In this document: piece by piece, positions 1 through 7,682 of the stretch | Numbering within the stretch: the first letter of the stretch is position 1 | How the letters are laid out: every line of letters begins with the position of its first letter | Source of the DNA: Acidobacteriota bacterium | GTDB taxonomy: Bacteria; Acidobacteriota; Vicinamibacteria; Vicinamibacterales; UBA2999 | Length of the DNA stretch: 64,000 bases | Reading direction: 5' to 3' | Assembly (NCBI GenBank): GCA_016192845.1 | Contig: JACPTI010000051.1 | Location: 1-64,000 of the forward strand | Position numbers and translations under genes: made by a program | Notes under the pieces: generated by a model | Database searches by the model: none | Told to the model about the DNA's origin: nothing | What the model saw: only the letters and a program-made list of their open reading frames with translations

Positions 1-432
1 GGCGGCAGCGACGCAGCCGGTCCGCAGATACTGGGCGGCCGCACGCGGGCGGCGCTCGAGCGCGAGAAGACGCTGGTCCTGCGGGCCATCAAGGACCTGG
101 AGTTCGACCACGCGATGGGGAAGACATCCGACAAGGACTTCGCGGAGATGAGCGCGCGCCTGCGTGTCCGCGCCGCGGGGCTGATAGGCCAGCTCGATAC
201 AGGGGCCGGCTATCGCGAGCAGATCGAACAGGAGATCGAGAAGCGTGTGGGGCGAACCACGACACCCCACCGCGCAAGCGCGGTGGGGACCCCGACCGAA
301 GGTTCGCCCGGGGCGCCTGACAAGGCACGCGCCACGAGCTCGGCGAACACCTGCGCCGCCTGCTCGACCGTGAACGACGCCGACGCACGCTTCTGCAAGC
401 AATGTGGCGCCGTACTGGGAGGCGCGGCATGA
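1..432 (+). CDS. Zinc-ribbon protein of cytochrome-maturation locus, 5' partial
   Basis: The frame is open from the first base of the window, so the N-terminus lies outside; 143 residues are visible. The first third is charged and helical (LEREKTLVLRAIKDLEFD, then a segment rich in M, R and L). The C-terminus carries a zinc ribbon with CAAC at about residues 118-121 and CKQCG near the end, about 17 residues apart. Such proteins often precede heme-exporter genes in Acidobacteriota, but the function is unknown. A perfect CCCCA palindrome at 265-288 is read in frame as the linker between helix and ribbon. The stop overlaps the next start codon in an ATGA, so the two genes are probably translationally coupled. 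Confidence 0.75.
   Translation, partial: GGSDAAGPQILGGRTRAALEREKTLVLRAIKDLEFDHAMGKTSDKDFAEMSARLRVRAAGLIGQLDTGAGYREQIEQEIEKRVGRTTTPHRASAVGTPTEGSPGAPDKARATSSANTCAACSTVNDADARFCKQCGAVLGGAA
265..288. repeat. CCCCA-family palindrome inside a CDS
   Basis: CCCCACCGCGC at 265-275 and GCGCGGTGGGG at 278-288 are perfect 11-base arms separated by AA. The element is translated as a linker in the zinc-ribbon protein. Confidence 0.85.
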
Positions 433-1678
433 CGACGCCGGCTGTAGGCTTCAGGCTCTGGGCTTTGGGCATTGTGACTTGTGCCTTGTGCCTTGTGCCC
501 TCGCGCGACAGCTCGGCCCAAATGCCGGACCCGTCGCTCATGCACGGCCGGGCGATTCCTGCGACCGATCTGCCCATAGGCACCATCACCGTGCGCGTCG
601 TCCGTGAGGCGCTCGGCAACAACGTCGTCGGCCAGGAGGTGCGACTGATGGTTGCCGGCGCAACTCGGACGGCAAGAACAGACGACCAGGGGCGGGCGAC
701 GTTCGGGGGTCTGTCGCCCGGGGCCGATGTGCGCGCGGAGGCGACGGTCGACGGCGAGCAGCTCGTTTCGGAGGCTTTCAATGTGCCGGCGTCGGGTGGC
801 CTGCGCGTCATCCTGGTCGCCGGGCTTGCGGAAGCGGCCACGCGCAAGGCCGCAGAAGAGGCGGCCGCCGCCGCGGCGCCCCCGGTCCGCGGGACGGTCG
901 TATTCAGCCCGAACTCCCGCGTGCTGATGGAGTTCCGCGACGATAACCTGCAGGTGTTCTACGTCCTCGACGTTGTCAGTAACGCGCGCAGCCCCGTCGA
1001 CCTCGGCGGGCCGCTCATCATCGATCTGCCGGAGGGGGCCGCCGGGGCCGCGCTCCTCGAAGGATCGACGCCGTCGGCCAGCGTGAGCGGCGATCGGGTG
1101 ACGGTGACCGGTCCGTTCGCTCCGGGTACGACGTCGGTGCAGGTCGGCTTTCAGCTTCGCTACGACCGGCCGAGCCTCACGATCGAGCAGCGCTGGCCGG
1201 CAGCGCTCGAACAGCTCACCGTGGCGCTCGAAAAGGTTGGCGCCGCCTCGATGTCCTCGCCGCAGTTTTCCACCGTGGGCGAGGTACGGGCGGAAAGTGG
1301 CACTCCGTTCCTGCTGGCCAGCGGCCCGGCGCTCCCGGCGGGCGGGACGCTCTCGCTGGATCTGGTGAACCTGCCGGTGCACAGCCCGACGCCGCGTTAC
1401 GTGGCGCTCAGTCTGGCCGTCGCCATCGTCGGCATCGGGGCATGGTTCGCGTTCGCCTGGCGGACGACCGATGCGGACGCGCGCCGACGCCTGGTCGCGC
1501 GCCGCGATGAGCTTCTGGCCGAACTGGCGTCGCTCGAGCGCCGGCTGCGCCGGGGCGCAGCGCTCAGCGGACCGGAGGAGGCGCGGCGACAGCGGCTCGT
1601 GACGGAGCTGGAGCAGATCTACGGCGAGCTGGACGAGGTGCGCACGGGCCCGCAGGGAGGCGGCCGGGATATCGCCGC

Positions 1679-1682
<4 letters not shown>
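429..1682 (+). CDS. Membrane-anchored protein with carboxypeptidase-regulatory-like domain
   Basis: 417 residues. The start at 429 is chosen over an upstream ATG at 402 because it overlaps the previous stop (ATGA) and gives a clean signal peptide ending near SSAQ at residue 31. A beta-sandwich segment at about 45-130 (TVRVVREALGNNVVGQEV, then DDQGRATFGGLSPG) looks like a carboxypeptidase-regulatory or Ig-like domain. A transmembrane helix lies at about 322-342, followed by a charged coiled coil to the end. The topology is therefore an exported sensor- or chaperone-like domain with a cytoplasmic tail. It lies between the zinc-ribbon gene and ccmA, suggesting a role near heme export; no enzyme motif is seen. 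Codons 8-25 of the signal peptide are made from seven 7-bp repeat units (452-500). Confidence 0.7.
452..500. repeat. 7-bp-periodic degenerate repeat, seven units
   Basis: The units read caggctc, tgggctt, tgggcat, tgtgact, tgtgcct, tgtgcct, tgtgccc. The array lies wholly inside the signal-peptide codons of the gene at 429. Confidence 0.85.
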
Positions 1683-2491
<809 letters not shown>

Positions 2492-3169
2492 ATGTTCGCG
2501 CACATCGTCTGGCTCGTGCTGCGCAAGGATTTCACGGTCGAGGTCCGGAGCCTCGAGATCGCCTATACGACGCTCTTCTTTGCGATCTCCTGCGTGCTCG
2601 TGTTCGCGTTCGCGCTCGTGCAGGAGGGGAGGGCACCCGTAGGAGGCGCGGCAGGGATTCTCTGGATCGCCGTCGCATTTGCCGGAACGCTGGCGCTCGG
2701 TCGGACGTTCGAGCGGGAGCGCCAGGCGGAGACGCTGAGGGCGCTGCTGCTCGCTCCGGCCGCCCGGCCGGCAGTGTATCTGGGGAAGCTGCTGGGAATC
2801 GTGGCGCTGCTGACGGCGGCCGAGATCGTGCTGGTGCCGCTCGTCGCGCTGCTGTTCCAGGCCTCGCTCCTTGCGCATCCGGTATGGCTGGCGCTGATCC
2901 TCCTGACGGGTACTGTCGGCTTCGCGGCGGTGGGCACGCTGTTCGCAGCCATGCTGATCCGGGCGCGTAGCCGGGACGTGCTGTTGCCGGTGCTGTTGTA
3001 TCCGATCACCGTTCCGGTCATTATTGCCGGTGTGCGGGCGACCGGCGTGCTGTTGGAGCCGGAACTGGATGTGGGGCTCCTGCAGGTCTGGCTGGCGCTG
3101 CTCGTCTGTTTCGACGTCGTCTTCGTGACGCTGGCGCTCTGGACGTTCGAGCCGCTGATGACGGAATGA
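2492..3169 (+). CDS. ccmB: Heme exporter membrane subunit CcmB
   Basis: 225 residues with about six hydrophobic helices, the usual size and topology of CcmB, the permease subunit of the CcmAB(C) heme-handling ABC complex. The N-terminal segment RKDFTVEVRSLEIAYT before the first helix and the motif LGRTFERERQAETLRALLL between helices 2 and 3 are typical of the family. The ATG directly abuts the ccmA stop. After the stop come two hairpin repeats before ccmC. Confidence 0.9.
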   Translation: MFAHIVWLVLRKDFTVEVRSLEIAYTTLFFAISCVLVFAFALVQEGRAPVGGAAGILWIAVAFAGTLALGRTFERERQAETLRALLLAPAARPAVYLGKLLGIVALLTAAEIVLVPLVALLFQASLLAHPVWLALILLTGTVGFAAVGTLFAAMLIRARSRDVLLPVLLYPITVPVIIAGVRATGVLLEPELDVGLLQVWLALLVCFDVVFVTLALWTFEPLMTE

Positions 3170-3170
3170 C

Positions 3171-3190
3171 GCGGGGGCTTCAGCCCCCGC
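3171..3190. repeat. TTCA-loop hairpin, arms GCGGGGGC
   Basis: GCGGGGGC (3171-3178), TTCA, GCCCCCGC (3183-3190), followed by GCTAC, the reverse of the GTAGC flank seen at other copies. Lies between ccmB and ccmC. Confidence 0.85.
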
Positions 3191-3220
3191 GCTACGACAG
3201 TCGTGTTACGTGATGTGTAG

Positions 3221-3242
3221 CGCGCAGGCTTCAGCCTGCGCG
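3221..3242. repeat. TTCA-loop hairpin, arms CGCGCAGGC
   Basis: CGCGCAGGC (3221-3229), TTCA, GCCTGCGCG (3234-3242), preceded by GTAG. It ends 11 bases before the ccmC ATG, so it could occlude or define the 5' end of the ccmC message. Confidence 0.85.
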
Positions 3243-3253
3243 AGGATTCCGAT

Positions 3254-3910
3254 ATGCCGAGCTGGTTTACACCGCTTGCGGCTCTTTGCGCGCTCATGTT
3301 CGCCACCGCGCCGATTCTGATCGCGCAGGCCCCGTACGAGTCGACGATGGGGCTGGTGCAGAAGATCTTCTACGTGCATCTGCCGTCGGCGTGGATGTTC
3401 CTGCTCGCGGCGATCACCTGCGGCATCGCCAGCCTGCGCTATCTGTTCCGGGGCGATCCGCGCCAGGATCGCCTCGCCTGGGCGGCCGCGGAGCTCGCGG
3501 TGCTCTTCGGAGTGTTGACGCTCGTCACCGGGCCGCTCTGGGCGCGCAAGGCGTGGGGCGTCTGGTGGCAGTGGGACGTCCGCCTGACCTCCAGCCTGAT
3601 GGGATGGATGGTTGCCGTCGCCTATCTGTTGCTCCGGAGGTACGGCGGGCCCGGCTCCGACAAGCTCGCGGCGGGGCTTGCGCTCTTCGGGATAGTCAAC
3701 GTGCCGTTCGTCTACATCTCCGTCAACTACTGGCGCACGATTCACCCGACCACCAACGTGGTGCCGACGCTCCCCACGTCGTTCGGCGTGCCGCTCTGGT
3801 TCAGCGCCGTGACGTTTTTGCTCCTGTTCGTGCTGCTGCTCCGCATGCGGGTGCGACTCGAGGAGCAGCGCGCCCGCGTCGATGCGCTGTACCTCTCGAT
3901 GGATTCATAG
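3254..3910 (+). CDS. ccmC: Heme exporter/handling protein CcmC
   Basis: 218 residues, about six transmembrane helices. CcmC presents heme to CcmE on the periplasmic face. The tryptophan-rich motif WGVWWQWD (about 105-112) and the flanking periplasmic histidines in YVHLPSAW (about 41) and IHPTT (about 165) are the family's heme-binding signature. It is the third structural gene of the ccm run and is followed after three bases by a CcmD-like gene. Confidence 0.93.
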   Translation: MPSWFTPLAALCALMFATAPILIAQAPYESTMGLVQKIFYVHLPSAWMFLLAAITCGIASLRYLFRGDPRQDRLAWAAAELAVLFGVLTLVTGPLWARKAWGVWWQWDVRLTSSLMGWMVAVAYLLLRRYGGPGSDKLAAGLALFGIVNVPFVYISVNYWRTIHPTTNVVPTLPTSFGVPLWFSAVTFLLLFVLLLRMRVRLEEQRARVDALYLSMDS

Positions 3911-3913
3911 CCG

Positions 3914-4198
3914 ATGAAGCTGCTCAGCCTCGTCCTCGTCGTGCTCGTCACTTGCGGCGCGGGCGGCGTGGTGCTGCTCGCGCAGCAGCCGCCGCCCCAG
4001 CAGCTGGATGAGTTCGTGCCGATCGACCAGTTGCCGCCGCAGGATCAGCTGCCCGCGGCGCCGCTCCTCGTTGCGGCCTACTCGTTCGTGGCGCTGGCGC
4101 TGTTCGCCTATGTTGTCTCGGTCGCCCGCCGGCTGGCGAGCGTGCAGCGGGAGCTGGAACGGCTCGAGGCCGACATGAAGCGGGGCAGCGGTACCTGA
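3914..4198 (+). CDS. CcmD-like heme exporter subunit with extra N-terminal helix
   Basis: 94 residues. The C-terminal half, LLVAAYSFVALALFAYVV followed by a basic coiled segment (RRLASVQRELERL), has the single-helix plus coiled-coil layout of CcmD, which stabilises CcmC and releases holo-CcmE. An additional signal-like helix and a proline/glutamine-rich linker precede it, making it longer than the roughly 60-residue enteric CcmD. Position right after ccmC supports the call. The stop overlaps the next gene in TGATG. Confidence 0.7.
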   Translation: MKLLSLVLVVLVTCGAGGVVLLAQQPPPQQLDEFVPIDQLPPQDQLPAAPLLVAAYSFVALALFAYVVSVARRLASVQRELERLEADMKRGSGT

Positions 4199-4380
4199 TG
4201 CCCAGCGCCGCCCATTTCATCTACATCCCGGCCGTACTGATCCTCGGGATCGTGATTGGGTGGATACTCGGGTCGCGCGCCGCCGCCGACGCGTATGCCG
4301 CGCAGCTCCGCAAGATGCAGGACCGCGCGGCCACTAAGGACACGAAGCTAGTCAGCCACAAAGGACGCGAAGGCCACTAA
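4198..4380 (+). CDS. Small single-pass membrane protein of the ccm cluster
   Basis: 60 residues: one hydrophobic helix (IYIPAVLILGIVIGWILGS) followed by a basic tail. It overlaps the CcmD-like gene by one base and is probably co-translated. The last 17 residues (from ATKDTKL) and the stop codon come from a 9-bp CCACTAAGG/CACGAAG-type repeat, so the ancestral C-terminus was probably different. No family is recognised; a further Ccm accessory subunit is possible. Confidence 0.6.
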   Translation: MPSAAHFIYIPAVLILGIVIGWILGSRAAADAYAAQLRKMQDRAATKDTKLVSHKGREGH

Positions 4381-4381
4381 G
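4330..4381. repeat. 9-bp CCACGAAGG-type degenerate repeat
   Basis: Units such as ccactaagg, acacgaagc, ccacaaagg, acgcgaagg, ccactaagg supply the final codons and stop of the small gene at 4198. The ccm run ends here. Confidence 0.7.
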
Positions 4382-4447
4382 GGCGTCGCTGCGGTCCCAC
4401 AGCAGCCCGCCATTCCGCCGCTGTGTGCTGCCTTCATCGTACGTGGC

Positions 4448-4465
4448 GTCCGGCTTCAGCCGGAC
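4448..4465. repeat. TTCA-loop hairpin, arms GTCCGGC
   Basis: GTCCGGC, TTCA, GCCGGAC, preceded by GTACGTGGC. It lies between the convergent ends of the ccm run and the EthD-like gene and could act as a bidirectional terminator stem, although no T-run follows. Confidence 0.8.
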
Positions 4466-4505
4466 CAGGCAATCCGCCACAGCCTTGAAGCCTTGGCCGT
4501 CCGCG

Positions 4506-4844
4506 TCAAATGTGCCGAACCGCTTCTGCCGTCGACATCTTGACCTCGCTGAACTGAATCGTCGGTTGGATGTTCGTGTAGTTGGGGATGTCGCCCAGCA
4601 GTTCGTCTGCGTGCGGCGCGAAAGCCTGCTGGAACGCCTCGAGTGAGTCGAACAGGAAGCGGGCCATCGCCACATACGCAGGCGCGGAGCCCGGTTCCAT
4701 CCCGGCGACCCCTTGCTCGACAGTCCAGTCCTTCACCGCAGACCCAAGCCTCCGCAGCGCCAGAGGGATGTGGGTGTTCAGGTAATAGGTCCAGTCGAAA
4801 TGGCCGCCTGGGGTGTTCGGATACATCACGATGCCGCTGATCAT
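4506..4844 (-). CDS. EthD-family small protein
   Basis: 112 residues starting MISGIVMYPNTPGGHFDWTY. The start at 4844 is preferred to longer frames because GGGAGGTG lies at the correct distance upstream. The pattern MYPN...FDWTYYLNTHIPL...AYVAMARFLFDSLEAFQQAF matches the dimeric alpha/beta-barrel (ferredoxin-like) EthD family, with the conserved Y and H of the first loop. Family members act in ether and polyketide degradation or are uncharacterised; the substrate here is unknown. It is transcribed alone. Confidence 0.8.
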   Translation of the reverse strand: MISGIVMYPNTPGGHFDWTYYLNTHIPLALRRLGSAVKDWTVEQGVAGMEPGSAPAYVAMARFLFDSLEAFQQAFAPHADELLGDIPNYTNIQPTIQFSEVKMSTAEAVRHI

Positions 4845-4931
4845 GGTCCACCTCCCGGTGTTGCAAGACGGCCGATTATCCCCCAGTCCTGCACTGTGGC
4901 GCCGCCCCGGCCAGCTCTGCTTCGACGCCTT

Positions 4932-5150
4932 TAGTCCCACGTGCCAGGTCTAAACCCACCGCCTTTCAGGCGGTCAGCTTTCAGCAGGTCGATCTGATCG
5001 GCTGCATCGAGCTAACGAGCACGTGGGACTAGCGCTGCGCGCGCCGTGGCGCGCGCCTATGAACGACTACCGCGTCGGGCTGCGACACCCGCGCGCGGGG
5101 CGACTTTCAGTCGCGCGCGGAGTCTACCGCCTTTCAGGCGGTAGTCGTTC
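4932..5150. other. Structured palindrome cluster, possible RNA or REP-like element
   Basis: Five stems in 219 bp: TAGTCCCACGTG (4932-4943) pairs perfectly with 5020-5031; ACCGCC-TTTCA-GGCGGT at 4958-4974; GCGCGCGC-CGTG-GCGCGCGC at 5037-5056; GCGAC-TTTCA-GTCGC at 5100-5114; CTACCGCC-TTTCA-GGCGGTAG at 5124-5144. In addition GAACGACTACCGC (5061-5073) pairs perfectly with 5138-5150, which competes with the last hairpin. Three stems share the same TTTCA loop. The last stem forms the C-terminal codons and stop of the cyclase gene on the minus strand. Confidence 0.75.
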
Positions 5151-6071
5151 AACGGAAACTACAGGAGCAGCCGGCGAGAAAGGTTGTGAAGGCGCTTCCA
5201 AGAGCCAGTGTCCTTGGACGATCAATTCGCGCAGCTGGCGAACACCTCGTGCCCAGCTGGCCACGCCTCCGACGTGATTCAGCGCGCCGACGTACAGTGT
5301 GCAACGGCCGCGGCCGAGTTCCGCCGTCGTGGCCAGGTTCTCCAGCAGCTTCCAGCCTCGCTGGAGCCCGCGCGCGTGTATGGGAAAGGCGCCGGGGCCG
5401 AACTTGGGCGCGTTGGCGTTCTCGCCCACGTCGGCGGCGATGTTGTCGGCACCGACCCCGTTGATCCTGATGTTGCGCGCCGTCTCGATCTCGATCAGGC
5501 GCGCGATGGCCGCTCTCGAGAACCCGGGGAAGTTGAACCCATTCACGTACGGGCCTTCGAATCCCGGTCCGGACATCCCCCAGAACCTGGACCAGCCGGT
5601 GTGGGCGATCACAAAAGATCGGTTTGCGAGGCGATCGGCAATCGCATCGATGTCGGCGGCGGTGACAACGTTCGGCGACGCCTCGCCGAAATTCGTGACC
5701 GCCGGTGGGCCTGGTGAGCCGTTGTTCTTTTTCAGCTCCGCTTCGACGCGCGCGCTGATGTCGATGAACACAACCGGGCCCGTCAAATCCTCGACCGTCA
5801 GCTCGGAGAGGCCGCGCCGGTCCGCCGCCGGCACTTCGGGTGTCATCGGCACGAAGTGGCCGGCGGAATCCACGCTCGTGCCGAGATTCTCTGGAAGGAT
5901 GATGGAATTCAGCTTGAACACGCCGTCACCGGACGGGAAGTCGGGCAGCTGCACGAGGACCGCCTGATCCTGGAATCCTGCAACAACGCGGCTCGCCCCG
6001 ACAGGCCGCTTCACGTCTGCCGTGAATCGCCGCTCAGGCGCCGCGTCTGCGCTGGGCAGAAAGGTTGTCAC
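5124..6071 (-). CDS. Cyclase-family (kynurenine-formamidase-like) protein, N-terminus uncertain
   Basis: 315 residues from a GTG at 6071, but the open frame runs on to 6178 and encodes VFDLSHRV just before it, the usual start of the cyclase fold; no ATG, GTG or TTG occurs in that extension, so the 5' end may be damaged or use a rare start. The metal motif HxGTHxDxPxH appears as NLGTSVDSAGH, keeping G, T, D and the last H but losing two histidines and the proline. Other fold blocks (VVFIDIS, FVIAHTGWSRFWG, GVGADN) are present. It may bind a different ligand or be inactive. The stop codon lies in the hairpin cluster at 5124-5144. It is downstream of a metallophosphoesterase gene. Confidence 0.7.
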   Translation of the reverse strand: MTTFLPSADAAPERRFTADVKRPVGASRVVAGFQDQAVLVQLPDFPSGDGVFKLNSIILPENLGTSVDSAGHFVPMTPEVPAADRRGLSELTVEDLTGPVVFIDISARVEAELKKNNGSPGPPAVTNFGEASPNVVTAADIDAIADRLANRSFVIAHTGWSRFWGMSGPGFEGPYVNGFNFPGFSRAAIARLIEIETARNIRINGVGADNIAADVGENANAPKFGPGAFPIHARGLQRGWKLLENLATTAELGRGRCTLYVGALNHVGGVASWARGVRQLRELIVQGHWLLEAPSQPFSPAAPVVSVERLPPERR

Positions 6072-6202
6072 CCTGTGGCTGAGGTCGAAGACGCGCGCTG
6101 CCGTTTCCCCGCTGGCGACAGGTGCAGCCGGCTGGCGAAGAATGTTCGGCTCAGTGCCTCGGCGTCTCGGTGGTTCGTCTCAGAAGGCTGGTGCGTGAGG
6201 GA

Positions 6203-6967
6203 CTATCTGCCCACCCCCAGCCGCTGCGCCAGCACCTCGGGCAGCCCCGCTTCGACGATCTTCGCCTGCGCCGCTGCCACGTCGTAGCTGACGCGCTGGA
6301 TGACGACGCTTCCTGTCTCCGTATCGACGACCCCGTAGGCGGCCCGCGGATCTCCGTCGCGGGGCTGGCCGACCGCGCCGCAGTTCACGAGGTATTGAGA
6401 CTGGCCGTCGAGCGCGAGGGTAAACGACGCGCCTCGCGGCGGACCGATCAGGTCGAGCGTCGCGCTGCTCGGTCCGCCGCCCGCGTCGCCCATGCCGAGG
6501 CGAAACACCGCCGGCACGTGGGTGTGGCCGTAGAGGCAGAGCAGCCGCCGCGCCGCGCGCAGCGACCGCACCGCGTCGAGATCGTCGAAGACGTAGACAT
6601 CCTCGTCGAACGGCGTGCCGTGGCAGATTTCAACCGACGCGTCGACGAGCGCCGGACCCTGCGGCAGTGCCGCAAGCCAGTCCCGGTTCGCCGGCGTCAG
6701 CACGGTGGAGGTCCAGGTGATGGCTTCCCGGGCGATATGGTTGAAGCCCTCCACGTCGGCGATACCGGCGGCCACCTTGTCGTGGTTGCCCCGGATCACC
6801 GCCTCGGCGGGAAGCGCGCGCACGCGCTCGATCACCGCATTCGGGTCGGCGCCGTAGCCGACGTAGTCGCCGAGCAGGAGCACCTTGTCGTAGCGTGCCG
6901 CCGACGCCAGCACCGCCTCGAGCGCTTCGAGGTTGGCGTGGATGTCGCTGAGAATCAGGTACCTCAC
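6203..6967 (-). CDS. Calcineurin-like metallophosphoesterase
   Basis: 254 residues from a GTG at 6967 (VRYLILSDIHANLEALE). The dinuclear-metal motifs are complete: DIH (about 8-10), GDYVGYG (about 36-42), GNHD (about 62-65), CHGTP (about 110) and YGHTHVP (about 143-149). This is the YfcE/MJ0936-like group of phosphodiesterases; substrate not known. Upstream lies a long 7-bp repeat tract and the 110-bp element. A GAGG from the repeat, about seven bases before the start, may serve as ribosome-binding site. Confidence 0.88.
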   Translation of the reverse strand: MRYLILSDIHANLEALEAVLASAARYDKVLLLGDYVGYGADPNAVIERVRALPAEAVIRGNHDKVAAGIADVEGFNHIAREAITWTSTVLTPANRDWLAALPQGPALVDASVEICHGTPFDEDVYVFDDLDAVRSLRAARRLLCLYGHTHVPAVFRLGMGDAGGGPSSATLDLIGPPRGASFTLALDGQSQYLVNCGAVGQPRDGDPRAAYGVVDTETGSVVIQRVSYDVAAAQAKIVEAGLPEVLAQRLGVGR

Positions 6968-6971
6968 GTCA

Positions 6972-7034
6972 GTGCCTCGTGCCTGGTTCCTGGTGCCTGG
7001 TCCGTACGTGGTGCTTGGTGCGTGGTTGGTACTT
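6972..7034. repeat. 7-bp-periodic degenerate repeat, nine units
   Basis: Units gtgcctc, gtgcctg, gttcctg, gtgcctg, gtccgta, cgtggtg, cttggtg, cgtggtt, ggtactt run directly into the 110-bp element and match, in inverted form, the array on its other side. Confidence 0.85.
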
Positions 7035-7141
7035 GGCTGGTTGGCCAGCATCTGCTTGGCGCGCTTCGCGCGCCTAGGACCGCTATACGGCTTGTCACAG
7101 CGGGTACAAAATTCTCGTTTGGAGCCGTATAGCGGTCCAAT
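7032..7141 (-). repeat. 110-bp three-hairpin element, copy A
   Basis: The reverse complement of 7032-7141 is identical, base for base, to 42432-42541. On the minus strand it folds as GGACCGCTATACGGCT pairing with AGCCGTATAGCGGTCC across a 30-base loop, then GGCGCGC-GAA-GCGCGCC, then GCTGG-CCAA-CCAGC. Copy A sits between aroK and the metallophosphoesterase gene, flanked on both sides by 7-bp repeats. No transposase is encoded. Confidence 0.93.
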
Positions 7142-7146
7142 GCCGA

Positions 7147-7174
7147 ACCAGGCACCAGGCACGAAGCACCAGGA
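7147..7174. repeat. 7-bp-periodic degenerate repeat, four units
   Basis: Units accaggc, accaggc, acgaagc, accagga. Together with 6972-7034 it brackets the 110-bp element as an inverted pair. Confidence 0.8.
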
Positions 7175-7184
7175 ACTGACTGCA

Positions 7185-7682
7185 TCAGTACCCAATCCAG
7201 TCGAGCAGCCGCTCGACCACTTCCTCCAGGGGGCGTCCCGCGTCGATCCGCACGTGCGCGGCCGCATACGCGGCGCGGCGGCGGTGGTACAGCTCCTCCA
7301 TCTGAAGCCGATCCGACGCCAGAGGCCGCCGCCCGTCAACCGGAATGCGCTCGACGACGGCGCTGAGCGGCACGTCCAGCCACGCCACCGCGCCGTCGCT
7401 CAGCATGAGCGCGCGGTTCTCCGGGTCGACGAACGTGCCGCCGCCGGTGGCCACAACCAGGTTGCGCTCCGGGAGCAGCTCGTGCAGCACGTACCGCTCC
7501 GCGCGGCGGAAGTATGCCTCGCCGTCCTCCGCAAAGATCGCCGCCACCGTCCGGTGCTCGCGCCCCTCGATGCGCGAATCGATGTCTTCGGGACGCCAGC
7601 CGAGCCGACGACCGAGCGCGTGGGCAACGGTTGTCTTGCCCGCGCCCATGAACCCGACGAGATAGAGCTTGTCGGCCTTCAC
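7185..7682 (-). CDS. aroK: Shikimate kinase
   Basis: 165 residues, normal length. Phosphorylates shikimate at the 3-hydroxyl in aromatic amino-acid synthesis. Visible are the P-loop GFMGAGKTT (about 10-18), the Mg/shikimate aspartates in DIDSRIE (about 33-39), the GGG of the shikimate site in VVATGGGTF (about 77-85) and the lid region RRPLAS (about 117-122). The GTG start overlaps the aroA stop (GTGA), so AroA and AroK, which catalyse linked steps, are translationally coupled. Confidence 0.94.
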   Translation of the reverse strand: MKADKLYLVGFMGAGKTTVAHALGRRLGWRPEDIDSRIEGREHRTVAAIFAEDGEAYFRRAERYVLHELLPERNLVVATGGGTFVDPENRALMLSDGAVAWLDVPLSAVVERIPVDGRRPLASDRLQMEELYHRRRAAYAAAHVRIDAGRPLEEVVERLLDWIGY

